A stretch of DNA of 64,000 nt from the NCBI RefSeq assembly GCF_900115605.1, contig NZ_FOXC01000001.1, forward strand, positions 62,001 to 126,000, written 5' to 3'. A program made the translations under genes and the position numbers. Below, one piece after another: positions 1 through 8,750 of this stretch. This DNA is from Halolactibacillus halophilus. Lineage in GTDB: Bacteria; Bacillota; Bacilli; Bacillales; Amphibacillaceae. The notes beneath the pieces were generated by a model that was not told the origin of the DNA, did no database searches, and saw nothing but the letters and a program-made list of their open reading frames with translations. The number at the start of each line of letters is the position of its first letter. Position 1 is the first letter of the stretch.

Positions 1-134
1 AATTCGCGTTTTTCAAGGGCCTCATTAATGGTTGTAATCATATTATCATTAACACCCTCTTTTCCTACTTGGAAAATTGGACGTAAATGATGTGCTTTTG
101 AACGTAAAAATCGTTTTTGTTTACCTGTTAACAT
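1..134 (-). CDS. yqeI: YhbY/CRM-domain RNA-binding protein YqeI, 3' end outside window
   Basis: Only the first 44 or so codons are inside the window. The protein starts MLTGKQKRFLRSKAHHLRPI and continues with FQVGKEGVN, the characteristic opening of the YhbY (CRM-domain) family, small proteins that bind the pre-50S ribosome. A purine-rich GAGGGAAAA stretch lies directly before the ATG at 134. In B. subtilis yqeI follows aroE, as here, in the yqeG-yqeH-aroE-yqeI operon. The product name rests on the N-terminal third only. Confidence 0.85.
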   Translation of the reverse strand, partial: MLTGKQKRFLRSKAHHLRPIFQVGKEGVNDNMITTINEALEKRE

Positions 135-168
135 TGTTTTCCCTCGTTTCATTCTTATTGTCGTCGTT

Positions 169-999
169 TTATAGTTTTAATTTCGTTTCAAATGCTTCAA
201 TAACCGGACGCGCGTCGACATTGTAACCTGTCCAGAGTTCGAAGGCTAAAGCCGCTTGGTAAACAAGCATTTCGTGCCCATGGTGAACGTCGGCACCTTT
301 TGACATTGCTTCTCGTATTAAAGCCGTTACAAACGGCTTATAAACTATGTCACTGACAACGGCACCCTGTTTTAATCGGTTGAGATGAATCGCCTGAGTG
401 TCTACGTTCGGTTCCATACCGAGCGATGTTGTATTAATGATCGCATCATATTGGTCAAGTGTCGCTTCAGCCTCACTAAAACTAATGGCTTGATAGTCTT
501 TTTTAGGTGGCAATGCGTTAATGATTGTTGCCGCTTTTTCAACGGTACGATTACTGATCGTAATGGCTGCACACGTTTCATTATTTAATGCGTGAACAAT
601 ACCGCGACTGGCCCCACCTGCACCTAAAACCAAGAACCGGCTGGATGGGCGAAATAGCTGCGGATAATGATACTTCAATGACTGAACATAACCTGCCCCG
701 TCGGTATTATACCCAGTCCAGCAGCCATCCTTAATAACAACGGTATTGACAGCCCCTATCGCTTTTGCTTGTGGGTCGATGACATCCAAAAAAGGCATAA
801 TGTCAACCTTATATGGAATCGTAATATTAAAACCTGAGTAACCCGATTGTTTTAACGCACGGATTTGATCATTAAAAGTCTCTGGAATTAATTCTTTTAA
901 TTCATATGTGCCACGCTGGCCAATTTGGTCAAGAAATAAACCGTGCAGAAATGGCGACATTGAGTGACCGAGTGGATAGCCAATTAAGAAAAATCGCAT
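169..999 (-). CDS. aroE: Shikimate dehydrogenase
   Basis: Reduces 3-dehydroshikimate to shikimate with NADPH in the aromatic amino acid pathway. The N-terminal substrate domain has GYPLGHSMSP and the catalytic lysine in NITIPYK; NTDGAGY carries the paired aspartate. A Rossmann glycine loop GAGGASRG follows near residue 130. A GTG at 1009-1011 is in frame, but the ATG at 999 lies next to GGGTGATG, a plausible ribosome-binding site, and gives the normal 276-residue length. It starts about a dozen bases after the yqeH stop, so the two are surely co-transcribed. Confidence 0.95.
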   Translation of the reverse strand: MRFFLIGYPLGHSMSPFLHGLFLDQIGQRGTYELKELIPETFNDQIRALKQSGYSGFNITIPYKVDIMPFLDVIDPQAKAIGAVNTVVIKDGCWTGYNTDGAGYVQSLKYHYPQLFRPSSRFLVLGAGGASRGIVHALNNETCAAITISNRTVEKAATIINALPPKKDYQAISFSEAEATLDQYDAIINTTSLGMEPNVDTQAIHLNRLKQGAVVSDIVYKPFVTALIREAMSKGADVHHGHEMLVYQAALAFELWTGYNVDARPVIEAFETKLKL

Positions 1000-1011
1000 C
1001 CCATCACCCAC

Positions 1012-2121
1012 TTAAATAATTGCTGGACGGACACTGACAGGAACATCACTTGGTGAGGAAACGGTAATCGTTACCGGTTCACCTGAAAGCGTAATCCACC
1101 CTAGACCTGGTAAGACTATGTCCGTCTTCTCGCCCGAAATTTTGAAGGTACGTTCTTGTAACGGCGGATATTCAGCTTTTGAGCTTTCACTTGGTGGTTG
1201 TAACATGCCACCAAGGTGATCAACATACAATTGGTCCGCTTTTTCTAGCTTGGTCCGATGAATATCAAGTGCATTCGCAAAATGCAAGACAAACGGTTGA
1301 CGCTCGCCTTTAATAAAGTCAATTCTGATTAAACCACCCACAAATAATGTTTGCTTATCATTGATTTGATACACACGTGGTTTAATCTCTTTCGTTGGTG
1401 TAATTGTTTTGATATCTTGTTTTGATAAATAATGTGTGAGTTGTTGTCGGTTAATGACACCTGGTGTATCGTATAGACTTGCATGATTGTCTAATGGAAT
1501 ATCAATAAACCCCAATGTCGTTCCTGGGAAGTAAGATGTCGTAATCGCCTCTTTTGTACCCGTTGACTCATTAATTAAGTAATTAATGAAGGTTGACTTA
1601 CCAACATTTGTACACCCGACGACATAAACATCTTTCCCTTGTCGATAAGCGTTCATATTTGCTTTGACTTCATCAAAGCCTTTCCCTGTTTTAGATGATA
1701 CTAAGAAAACATCTTTTACTGTTAAACCATAATCTTTGGCTGATTTTTTCATCCATTGTTTCAACCGATTTAAGTTCGTTGACTTTGGCAGTAAATCAAT
1801 TTTATTACCTACAAGAATAATTGGGTTATTACCAGTGAGTCGATGTAAACTTTTAATAAAGCTACCATTAAAATCAAACACATCAACAATTTTGACAACT
1901 AAACTTTTCGTATCAGCAATCTGACTGATCATTTTTAAGAAGTCACCATCTGAATAACCAACATCTTGAACTTCATTATAGTGCTTTAGTCGAAAACAAC
2001 GCTGACAAATTATTTCTTCATTTTCTAATGCGGATTGCGGAACAAAGCCCGGCTTCTCTTTATCTTCTGTTTGAATCGTAACACCACAACCTTGACAGGT
2101 TAATTTTTCTTCCCTTTCCAT
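1012..2121 (-). CDS. yqeH: Circularly permuted ribosome-assembly GTPase YqeH
   Basis: GTPase required for 30S ribosomal subunit maturation in B. subtilis. The motif order is permuted, as in the family: an N-terminal zinc finger (CQGCG ... CQRC, residues 9-42), then G4 NKIDLL near 107, G1 GCTNVGKST near 170 and G3 DTPG near 219, followed by a C-terminal RNA-binding region. Length 369 is normal. Its first 22 bases overlap the end of yqeG, implying translational coupling in the yqeG-yqeH-aroE-yqeI operon. Confidence 0.96.
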   Translation of the reverse strand: MEREEKLTCQGCGVTIQTEDKEKPGFVPQSALENEEIICQRCFRLKHYNEVQDVGYSDGDFLKMISQIADTKSLVVKIVDVFDFNGSFIKSLHRLTGNNPIILVGNKIDLLPKSTNLNRLKQWMKKSAKDYGLTVKDVFLVSSKTGKGFDEVKANMNAYRQGKDVYVVGCTNVGKSTFINYLINESTGTKEAITTSYFPGTTLGFIDIPLDNHASLYDTPGVINRQQLTHYLSKQDIKTITPTKEIKPRVYQINDKQTLFVGGLIRIDFIKGERQPFVLHFANALDIHRTKLEKADQLYVDHLGGMLQPPSESSKAEYPPLQERTFKISGEKTDIVLPGLGWITLSGEPVTITVSSPSDVPVSVRPAII

Positions 2122-2624
2122 TCAATCCAACCTCTTTTCTCTAATTTATTTAAAATGTACCGTTCAATCTTACGATTGAACTTTGTCGCTTTATCATCTG
2201 TTTGCAGAATAGGCACAACTAAAATCGTATTGAATCCGGCCCGATTACCACCGAAAATATCGGTCATAATTTGATCACCAATGACCACCACTTCCGACTT
2301 TTTTAATTGCATCTCTTTCAATGACTTATAAAATGCCCCTTTTAAAGGTTTATTTGCCCGATGGATATAAGGGCGATTCAATGGGGTTGTAAAGTGTTTC
2401 ACTCTTTTTCTATCATTATTAGATACAACACTGACTTTAATATCATTTACAGCCATTTGATTGAACCACTCTCTAATCGCTTCTGTCGCATCTGGCTCAT
2501 TCCACGCAACAAGGGTATTGTCCAAGTCGGTAATAACACCCTTAATATTTTTGGCTTTTAGTGATTCGGGTGTTATTTCAAAAATATCAGTTACATGTTG
2601 ATCAGGTAAAAATTTTTTTAACAC
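2100..2624 (-). CDS. yqeG: HAD-superfamily phosphatase YqeG
   Basis: HAD hydrolase of the YqeG / phosphatidylglycerophosphatase-like family. The nucleophile motif DLDNTLVAW is at residues 33-41, the threonine/serine motif VVSNN near 80, and the GDQIMTDIFGGNRAG loop with the Mg-binding aspartates near 117-131. The start is GTG at 2622-2624, preceded by GAGGTGAG. In bacilli it heads the yqeG-yqeH-aroE operon; the precise substrate in Firmicutes is less settled than the fold. Confidence 0.92.
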   Translation of the reverse strand: MLKKFLPDQHVTDIFEITPESLKAKNIKGVITDLDNTLVAWNEPDATEAIREWFNQMAVNDIKVSVVSNNDRKRVKHFTTPLNRPYIHRANKPLKGAFYKSLKEMQLKKSEVVVIGDQIMTDIFGGNRAGFNTILVVPILQTDDKATKFNRKIERYILNKLEKRGWIEWKGKKN

Positions 2625-2704
2625 AGTCTCACCTCAGTATTTTTATCCACTCATTTATTTTTGTACAACTTTCAAGTAAACGTTCGTCAAACTGACATTA
2701 TTTT

Positions 2705-2733
2705 ATCATAACACGATAAAAACCGTACGACAA
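2705..2733 (-). promoter_or_regulatory. Sigma-A promoter of the yqeG operon
   Basis: On the minus strand a -35 TTGTCG (2728-2733) and a -10 TATGAT (2705-2710) are separated by exactly 17 bases, about 80 bases upstream of the yqeG GTG. The remaining part of this 293-base gap (to 2917) holds the mtnN terminator and nothing else I can recognise. Confidence 0.6.
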
Positions 2734-2878
2734 ATCGCTTGCTGATTCACTGCGAGCAGCTTTATCAACCATTTTTTACTGTTTTAATGCTCATTTTGTT
2801 CAAACATCCCAAATGCCTATCCTATTCAAACGGTTTAAAGACAATTAACAAGACCTTGACAGTTAGCGTACAGATTAA

Positions 2879-2912
2879 ATGCCATGTAAAAGCACCTGCT
2901 TTCACACGGCAT
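2879..2912 (-). terminator. Terminator-like hairpin after mtnN
   Basis: Near-perfect inverted repeat (ATGCC.TGT.AAAGCA / TGCTTT.ACA.GGCAT) with a two-base loop, just beyond the mtnN stop. The following U-tract on the minus strand (TTTAATCTG) is weak, so termination may be incomplete. Confidence 0.5.
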
Positions 2913-2917
2913 GTTTG

Positions 2918-3610
2918 TTACGCTATGTTGGTTATGACACGCATAATCATTTCAGCAGCATGTTTCGCTGCTTGGTCTAGGTATTGATCAAATGACACAT
3001 TCGACTCTTTTCCTGCTATATCTGATAACGAGCGAATAATCACAAAAGGCACGTGATATTGATAACAGACTTGAGCAATCGCCGCTGCTTCCATCTCCAC
3101 AGCCATCGTATCAGGTAAATGTTCTAACACGCCTGCCACCTGATCAGCGCGTTGCATAAAGCTGTCTCCTGTTGCTATTAAACCTTGCTTTGATTGAACT
3201 TCATTCTTCTCTTCAATCGCCATTTCAATTGCTTTAATTAACCCAGTATCAGCAAGATAGCGCTTGGGCATACCGGGTACTTGACCATAGTCATAATCAA
3301 AGGCACGCACATCAACATCATGATGCACGACCTCTCGGCCGATGACAATATCTCCAACAGATAATGTCTGATCTAATCCACCGGCAGAACCGGTGTTAAC
3401 AACAGCGCGAATAGCAAATCGTTCCAATAAAATCGTTGTAGCAAGCGCTGCATTCACTTTTCCAATGCCCGACTTTAATAACACAACCGAAACGCCCTTT
3501 AGCATTCCAACGGTAAAATCACAGTTAGCGACGGTTAGTTCCTCTTTTATCGCCATATTTTCTTTTAATAAACGCACTTCCTCATCCATTGCTCCTATAA
3601 TTCCTATCAT
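2918..3610 (-). CDS. mtnN: 5'-methylthioadenosine/S-adenosylhomocysteine nucleosidase
   Basis: Cleaves adenine from methylthioadenosine and S-adenosylhomocysteine, recycling by-products of SAM use. The start MIGIIGAMDEEV is the family signature. NTGSAGG near residue 75, the VEMEAAA ribose-binding glutamate near 173 and RSLSDIAG with the catalytic aspartate near 197 are present. Length 230 is standard. In B. subtilis mtnN sits in yrrT-mtnN-mccA-mccB; here only mtnN remains, directly behind the yrrS-like gene. Confidence 0.95.
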   Translation of the reverse strand: MIGIIGAMDEEVRLLKENMAIKEELTVANCDFTVGMLKGVSVVLLKSGIGKVNAALATTILLERFAIRAVVNTGSAGGLDQTLSVGDIVIGREVVHHDVDVRAFDYDYGQVPGMPKRYLADTGLIKAIEMAIEEKNEVQSKQGLIATGDSFMQRADQVAGVLEHLPDTMAVEMEAAAIAQVCYQYHVPFVIIRSLSDIAGKESNVSFDQYLDQAAKHAAEMIMRVITNIA

Positions 3611-3632
3611 TCATCCGTTCTCCTAACTCTTA

Positions 3633-4427
3633 TTAAAGATTATCATCATCTGATGAATCAGTAACTGATGTATCATCTTCTGTTTCAGTTTCTGATGTTG
3701 TAGAAAAGCGTGACATTTGGTCATGTTCTTTTAATAGGTCCACCTGTGTTGGGGTGTAACCTTCACTTTCTACCCATTCAATATAAACGCGGAAATGTTC
3801 CTTTGAATCGCGATCTGTATAGGTGGTGATGACTTTATTTGGTCCATTTCCACTCACCCACAAATACTGCATTGCTTCACTGTCTATGCCTGTGGCGAGT
3901 GTCGCTGCTTCTAGCATTTCATTCCAATCATCAGTATCTTGTTCAAAACTAATCGTATGCGGTTGTGTTTGTGTTGTTGGCACCGCATCCCAATCCGCTT
4001 TGTATCTCGATAGGACGTTTTCGTCATCCGACTCACTAAACGTTAAATCGTAATCGTCAGGGTTCTTCGGTACATCTGTTGATTCATTACCGTCATCAGT
4101 TTGATCCGCGTCTTCTCCAACATCAGCACCCTTATCCTCATCAGCACCGGTTACCACATCAGGTTCTTCTTCAGTAGCTCCTTGGTCATCAGTGGTTTTA
4201 TTAGCTTGGTCATCTTCAGTACTGTCGTCAGTAGATTCATCTACTGCTGAATTCATAGTTTCCTCAGTTGCTTCATCGTCACTAAACATTATCTGTGAGA
4301 TAATAGGCGCACTGATAACGGATAATAAAAAGACCACCAAAATCCCGATTAAAATAACTAACCAGCGCTTATTTTTTCGTTTCTTATTGAGACGTCTCGT
4401 TCTGCTGAATACAATATCATCCTCCAC
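3633..4427 (-). CDS. yrrS: YrrS-like membrane-anchored acidic protein (DUF1510)
   Basis: Position between greA and mtnN, a basic N-terminus (RTRRLNKKRKNKR), one membrane helix (about residues 22-43) and a conserved C-terminal domain fit the YrrS family, a protein of unknown function. The middle section, roughly residues 50-135, is an extracytoplasmic low-complexity tract very rich in Asp, Glu, Thr and Ser. An ATG at 4445 and a TTG at 4448 are in frame, but AGGAGG lies inside that stretch nine bases before the GTG at 4427, so I take the GTG as the start (264 residues). Confidence 0.8.
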   Translation of the reverse strand: MEDDIVFSRTRRLNKKRKNKRWLVILIGILVVFLLSVISAPIISQIMFSDDEATEETMNSAVDESTDDSTEDDQANKTTDDQGATEEEPDVVTGADEDKGADVGEDADQTDDGNESTDVPKNPDDYDLTFSESDDENVLSRYKADWDAVPTTQTQPHTISFEQDTDDWNEMLEAATLATGIDSEAMQYLWVSGNGPNKVITTYTDRDSKEHFRVYIEWVESEGYTPTQVDLLKEHDQMSRFSTTSETETEDDTSVTDSSDDDNL

Positions 4428-4497
4428 AGTATGTAGCCTCCTCATCAATATTCTATTCTCTTAGTATACAATAGTTCTTAGGTGCGCGCTATAAAAC

Positions 4498-4574
4498 AAA
4501 AGAAAAAGTGACTTTCTCATTCTTTCATAAACCAGCATCTGATGACTGTTTACTTAAGAAAGAGAAAGCCACTT
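4498..4574 (-). terminator. Intrinsic terminator after greA
   Basis: On the minus strand AGTGGCTTTCTCTTTCTT pairs with AAAGAATGAGAAAGTCACT across a loop of about 30 bases and is followed by TTTTTCTTTT. It closes the udk-greA transcription unit. Confidence 0.75.
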
Positions 4575-4582
4575 ACTTATGT

Positions 4583-5059
4583 TTATTTTACCTCAGTAAT
4601 ACGCACACGCATGTCGCCACCAGGTGTTGGTACGTTAACTTCTTGTCCAACTTCACAACCAAGTAAACTCTTAGCAATTGGTGAATCATTTGAAATCTTA
4701 CCTTCAAACGGATCCGCTTCTGCGCTACCAACAATGATGTATTCTTCCTCGTCACCATCTGGTAATTCAATAAAAGTAACCGTACGGCCCATCTGAACGG
4801 TTGATTGGTCACTATCATTATTCTCAATAATTACAGCATTACGAATCATTGTTTCGACTTGCGTAATACGCGATTCTACAAAGGCTTGATCATCTTTTGC
4901 TGCATCGTATTCTGAGTTCTCAGACAAATCTCCAAAATCTCGTGCAATTTTAATACGTTCAACAACTTCTGGACGTCGAACGGTTTTTAAATGTTCTAAT
5001 TCTTGTTCTAATTTCACTTTTCCTTCTTCTGTCATATAATAACTTTTCTCTGTAGCCAT
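4583..5059 (-). CDS. greA: Transcription elongation factor GreA
   Basis: Rescues backtracked RNA polymerase by stimulating transcript cleavage. The N-terminal coiled coil (about residues 1-75) contains the hallmark [15 protein letters not shown] with the acidic tip residues that reach into the polymerase channel; the C-terminal FKBP-like domain ends [15 protein letters not shown]. The reading frame is open to 5083, but AAAGGAGAG lies six bases before the ATG at 5059, giving the standard 158 residues. Confidence 0.96.
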   Translation of the reverse strand: MATEKSYYMTEEGKVKLEQELEHLKTVRRPEVVERIKIARDFGDLSENSEYDAAKDDQAFVESRITQVETMIRNAVIIENNDSDQSTVQMGRTVTFIELPDGDEEEYIIVGSAEADPFEGKISNDSPIAKSLLGCEVGQEVNVPTPGGDMRVRITEVK

Positions 5060-5223
5060 GACTAACTCTCCTTTTAATACCATTCACTTATTTGTCTCTA
5101 TAAATTTATCCCCGTCTTTTATCATTTCTACACAAAAGACTATTAAAAATTATACTAACGGATTATGGTTGATATTTCAATAGTTTTTTACATTTCTTTC
5201 ATAACTTTTGAAAGCGCTCAGCA

Positions 5224-5865
5224 TTATTTTTGTTGTTTTGTCAAAATCGTTTCAATTTTAGTCGCCATAATATCAATTGCGACATGATTTTCGCCGCCTT
5301 CTGGAATAATTAAATCGGCATAGCGCTTTGTCGGTTCGGTAAATTGCAAGTGCATCGGTCTTACAACCGACAAGTATTGTTCAATGACTGAATCAATCGT
5401 ACGCCCGCGTTCATTAATATCACGCAGCAACCGACGGATAATGCGTAAATCAGCGTCTGTATCAACAAAGACTTTAATATCCATTAAGTTTCTTAACCGT
5501 TCATCTTCTAAGACAAGAATGCCTTCTAAAATAATAACTTCTTTGGGCTCAACGAGCATTGTCTCATCTGAGCGGGTATGACGTTTAAAGTCATACATCG
5601 GTTTTTCAACCGGTTGATGTTTAAGTAAGTGATGTAAGTGTTCAACTAATAAATCATTATCAAATGCAAACGGGTGATCATAGTTCGTTTTTAAGCGCTC
5701 TTCAAATGGTAAATCAGATTGGTCTTTATAATAAAAGTCTTGTTCAATAACTAAAACAGACTTGTCTTCAAAGCGGTCACATATCGACCGGGTGACCGAT
5801 GTCTTACCCGATCCCGAGCCTCCAGACACCCCAATAACAATCGGTTTTTTTCGTGTATTCTCCAT
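5224..5865 (-). CDS. udk: Uridine/cytidine kinase
   Basis: Phosphorylates uridine and cytidine to UMP and CMP in pyrimidine salvage. The P-loop [12 protein letters not shown] is at residues 13-24, the substrate-binding region [12 protein letters not shown] and YDHPFAFD follow at 46-70, and the [12 protein letters not shown] segment at 113-124. Length 213 is typical. In B. subtilis the gene lies between yrrO and greA; here trmR precedes it directly. Confidence 0.95.
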   Translation of the reverse strand: MENTRKKPIVIGVSGGSGSGKTSVTRSICDRFEDKSVLVIEQDFYYKDQSDLPFEERLKTNYDHPFAFDNDLLVEHLHHLLKHQPVEKPMYDFKRHTRSDETMLVEPKEVIILEGILVLEDERLRNLMDIKVFVDTDADLRIIRRLLRDINERGRTIDSVIEQYLSVVRPMHLQFTEPTKRYADLIIPEGGENHVAIDIMATKIETILTKQQK

Positions 5866-5904
5866 ATATTTAGACCCCTTTATTGAAATATATTCTCATG
5901 TTTG

Positions 5905-6552
5905 TTAATCATTCATTTGTCGCGTGGTGATAGCAACACCATCACCAACAGGTACAATCACCGTCTCAAATCCTTCTCGGTCCATTAACCACTGATTGTA
6001 GCGGTCAATCTTTTGAGACAGTTTAGCTAGACGTTTACTCGCCTCACTTGCATCTGACACATAACCTTTAAACAGGACATTGTCTGTAATAATCATCGCG
6101 TGCTCAGTCAGGTTAGTCGAAAACGTTTCAAAAAAACGTTGGTATTGACCTTTAGCTGCATCAATAAACACAACATCAAACGGTCCCTTATGGTTCAACT
6201 CATCGGCCAAGTCAAACGCATCGCCGTGTAACACTTCTACTTGTTGATGTTCGTCATACTGATTGATATTCGCCATCGCGGCCTCGAAACGGACGTCATC
6301 TCGTTCTACTGTCACCACTTGAATATTTGTATCCACACTAGCCATCTGTAGAGCTGAATAACCAATCGCCGCCCCAATTTCTAATATGCGAGTCGGTCGA
6401 TGGAGACGAATTAACTGTTTTAAAAAGGCAATTCCGTCTTGCTCCATAATTGGAACATGCTGCTCTTTTGCTTGGTATTCCATTACATCAAACGGATAGC
6501 TTGAGGTTGTTGTTAAGCGTTTTATATAGTCAAAGACATGTGCGTCCATCAT
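5905..6552 (-). CDS. trmR: tRNA 5-hydroxyuridine O-methyltransferase TrmR (YrrM)
   Basis: SAM-dependent O-methyltransferase of the COMT-like family. The SAM loop EIGAAIGYSALQMA is near residues 58-71, with acidic motifs VTVERDD and DVVFIDAAKGQY downstream. In B. subtilis the orthologue YrrM methylates 5-hydroxyuridine at tRNA position 34 to 5-methoxyuridine. GGAAGG lies five bases before the ATG at 6552; a GTG two codons further up is less well placed. The ho5U-forming peptidase-like genes yrrN and yrrO that normally follow are absent. Confidence 0.88.
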   Translation of the reverse strand: MMDAHVFDYIKRLTTTSSYPFDVMEYQAKEQHVPIMEQDGIAFLKQLIRLHRPTRILEIGAAIGYSALQMASVDTNIQVVTVERDDVRFEAAMANINQYDEHQQVEVLHGDAFDLADELNHKGPFDVVFIDAAKGQYQRFFETFSTNLTEHAMIITDNVLFKGYVSDASEASKRLAKLSQKIDRYNQWLMDREGFETVIVPVGDGVAITTRQMND

Positions 6553-6572
6553 TTTCACCTTCCTTTTTACAC

Positions 6573-6607
6573 AGAGAAAATCAGGGAACTCACTTCCCTG
6601 ATTCTCT
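6573..6607 (-). other. Stem-loop between mltG and trmR
   Basis: Inverted repeat AGAGAAAATCAGGGAA / TTCCCTGATTCTCT in the 57-base space between the mltG stop and trmR. On the minus strand no U-tract follows, so it is more likely a partial terminator or mRNA-processing/stability element than a full stop; the T-run is on the other strand. Confidence 0.45.
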
Positions 6608-6609
6608 TT

Positions 6610-7797
6610 TTAAATATCACGATTTAAATATTCATTTGCTTTTCGTCGATGCTCTTCAAACGTTTCAGAGTAATAAATTTCACCATCAGCTGCGACAAAG
6701 TATAAATAATTTGTTTCGCTAGGATTAATCACTGCTTCTAGTGAGCTTTCACCAAAATTAGCAATAGGACCAATCGGCAATCCATATACTTGATACGTAT
6801 TATATGGTGAGTCTGTTTCTAAATCAGAGAACAACACACGATCCTTGTGCGCTCCAAGCGCATAAAGGACGGTAGGGTCTGTTTCAAGTCGCATACCTTC
6901 TGCTAAACGGTTATAAAAAACACCGGCAATCATTTTACGTTCTTCTTCATTTCTCGCTTCACGCTCAACCAGTGAACTAAAGGTGAAAATTTCATGGATA
7001 GTGAATGCTTCTAATTCGTCAATTTCGGCAAAATAAGTAAGGAGTACATCTTCCGTTTTATCAAGCATTTGTTCGATAATCGTTTCCATTGCCGGTGTAT
7101 CTTCATACATCGGATACGTCGCCGCAAACAAATAGCCTTCTAATGGGTAACGAATATCCTCATCTAAAATCGTCTCTGATAAAATACTTGGATATTTTTT
7201 AATTAATGATTCAATATAAGTTTCATCGGTCATTAATTCTAAGAAAGCTTCCGTATCAATGTTTGCTTTATTGCTGAGCAATTCGGCAATCTCTTCAATG
7301 GTACGTCCTTCTGGGATCGTCACAAAGTATTTTGCTTCTTCGACAATTCGACCAGATTGTAATGCCGTTGATACTTCGTCTAACGTCATACTTGGCGATA
7401 AAGTGTAATCCCCAGCTTGAAAATCGGTTACATTATTGACTTTAATGTAAATACGATACATTAAGTCATTATTAATGACACCACTTTCTTCCAAAAGGTT
7501 GGCAATGGTTGATGATGACGATCCTAAAGGAATCGTCACTTCTATTGTTTCAGTACTTGATGCATCGACTGGGCTTAACCCATCCGTAATATAGTCGTAG
7601 GCAAACTTCCCACCGAAACCGATGAGGATCATGAATACAATAATCGCAACTACAACAATTCGGCGGGTAATACTCGCCTCCTTGGCTCGGCTTAGAAAGT
7701 TATGGTGCATTTTTTGTTTTGTCTCTTCAAATGTATTCGCTTCGCTTTTATGTTCATCACTTAGTTCTTCTTGATTATGGTTTTTATCATTTGTCAC
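6610..7797 (-). CDS. mltG: Endolytic murein transglycosylase MltG (YceG/YrrL family)
   Basis: Cleaves nascent glycan strands and is thought to release them from the synthase complex at the membrane. A cytoplasmic tail of about 45 residues precedes one membrane helix (about 46-68, VVVAIIVFMILIGFGG), a LysM-like region, and the YceG catalytic domain. The catalytic glutamate is in SSLVEREARNEEERKMIAGV, and the family end with NPSETNYLYFVA is intact. Length 395 is normal for bacilli. It follows a terminator and so has its own promoter somewhere in 7798-7965. Confidence 0.93.
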   Translation of the reverse strand: MTNDKNHNQEELSDEHKSEANTFEETKQKMHHNFLSRAKEASITRRIVVVAIIVFMILIGFGGKFAYDYITDGLSPVDASSTETIEVTIPLGSSSSTIANLLEESGVINNDLMYRIYIKVNNVTDFQAGDYTLSPSMTLDEVSTALQSGRIVEEAKYFVTIPEGRTIEEIAELLSNKANIDTEAFLELMTDETYIESLIKKYPSILSETILDEDIRYPLEGYLFAATYPMYEDTPAMETIIEQMLDKTEDVLLTYFAEIDELEAFTIHEIFTFSSLVEREARNEEERKMIAGVFYNRLAEGMRLETDPTVLYALGAHKDRVLFSDLETDSPYNTYQVYGLPIGPIANFGESSLEAVINPSETNYLYFVAADGEIYYSETFEEHRRKANEYLNRDI

Positions 7798-7965
7798 ATG
7801 CGTCCCTCCTCATCTGATACATTATACTAAAAGCCGACGTATTTTTCCACAGCTTTCTGTTATTTAACTGATTAAACTGTCGCCTCGTTATTACGCACAC
7901 TATATTGTAGACGTTAAAGAAACGCTGTCTGTTACATATTAAAAGTAAATAGAGCCCAAAACAGC

Positions 7966-7994
7966 AAAAAACACACAAAGTCAGCGAACCGACT
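7966..7994 (-). terminator. Terminator after yrzB (UUCG tetraloop)
   Basis: AGTCGG-TTCG-CTGACT forms a six-pair stem with a stable UUCG loop and is followed on the minus strand by TTGTGTGTTTTTT. It closes the yrzL-ruvX-yrzB unit 29 bases after the yrzB stop. Confidence 0.7.
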
Positions 7995-8022
7995 CTGTAT
8001 GTTTTCACTTTCACCCTCTAAT

Positions 8023-8304
8023 TTAGAGATCCATTTGATCAACAAGGGTATTAAAAGTTTCTTCAACGATATCCCATTCTTCATCTGATTCGATTGAGAA
8101 TAACATTAAATCATCTTGGTTGTCTTTTTCTTCATAACGGAAGACAAATACTTCTTGTTCTTCATCCTCTGATTGTTCAACGGGAACAACCGCCACGTAT
8201 GATTGATCGTTGTCCTCGATATCAAAAGTAAAAATCACCTCGTAAAGATTTTCTTCACCGTTTTCTCCAGGAATGATAATGCGTTCTTCTTCAATTAAAG
8301 CCAT
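8023..8304 (-). CDS. yrzB: DUF1292 family protein YrzB
   Basis: Small, very acidic 93-residue protein of the DUF1292 family (function unknown), recognised by an N-terminal region that ends NGEENLYEVIFTF and by its fixed place between ruvX and mltG in bacilli. About a third of the residues are Asp or Glu. AAGGAGGTCA lies shortly before the ATG. Likely in one operon with yrzL and ruvX. Confidence 0.9.
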   Translation of the reverse strand: MALIEEERIIIPGENGEENLYEVIFTFDIEDNDQSYVAVVPVEQSEDEEQEVFVFRYEEKDNQDDLMLFSIESDEEWDIVEETFNTLVDQMDL

Positions 8305-8335
8305 ATGCTTTGACCTCCTTTATCTATATTTATTG

Positions 8336-8749
8336 TTACTTTGAGTCAAGGTAACCTTGTAAAATCATCACGGCTGCCATTTTATCAATGACTTTTTTCC
8401 GCTTCTTACGACTGACGTCAGCTTCTAATAAAACACGTTCAGCTGCCATTGTTGATAACCGTTCATCCCACATCACCGTCGGCAGGCCAAACGTCTTCTC
8501 AATATGCTTCTGATAGTGGAGTGCTTTTTCACCACGATCGCCGATATCATTATTCATATGTTTCGGCAGACCAATCACGACTTCAGAAATGTCATGTTCC
8601 TGTATGATTTGTCTTAACTCCTCATCAGCTGAGGTAATAGCTTCCTCTTCCCACCGAATTGTTTTAATCCCTTGTGCTGTCCATCCCAACATGTCACTCA
8701 CAGCAACACCGATGGTTTTCGAGCCCACATCTAAACCCATTTTTTTCAT
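8336..8749 (-). CDS. ruvX: RuvX/YqgF-family RNase H-fold nuclease (YrrK)
   Basis: RNase H-fold protein, variously described as a putative Holliday-junction resolvase and as a 16S rRNA 5'-end processing nuclease (YqgF). The conserved [15 protein letters not shown] with the first catalytic aspartate starts at residue 5; [10 protein letters not shown] near 58-67 and VMWDERLST near 96-104 carry the other acidic residues. AGAGGTATA precedes the ATG. It begins one base after the yrzL stop. Confidence 0.93.
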   Translation of the reverse strand: MKKMGLDVGSKTIGVAVSDMLGWTAQGIKTIRWEEEAITSADEELRQIIQEHDISEVVIGLPKHMNNDIGDRGEKALHYQKHIEKTFGLPTVMWDERLSTMAAERVLLEADVSRKKRKKVIDKMAAVMILQGYLDSK

Positions 8750-8750
8750 A

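Noticed and set aside
5208-5221. cre-like sequence TGAAAGCGCTCA between udk and greA
   Set aside because: Two to three mismatches to the cre consensus and no reason for catabolite control of greA; the palindromic core alone is too short.
7787-8014. A 75-codon minus-strand ORF with GAGGGTG before a GTG start and a hydrophobic N-terminus
   Set aside because: Codons 7-12 coincide with the UUCG terminator of yrzB, the rest is unlike any protein I know, and it overlaps the mltG start.
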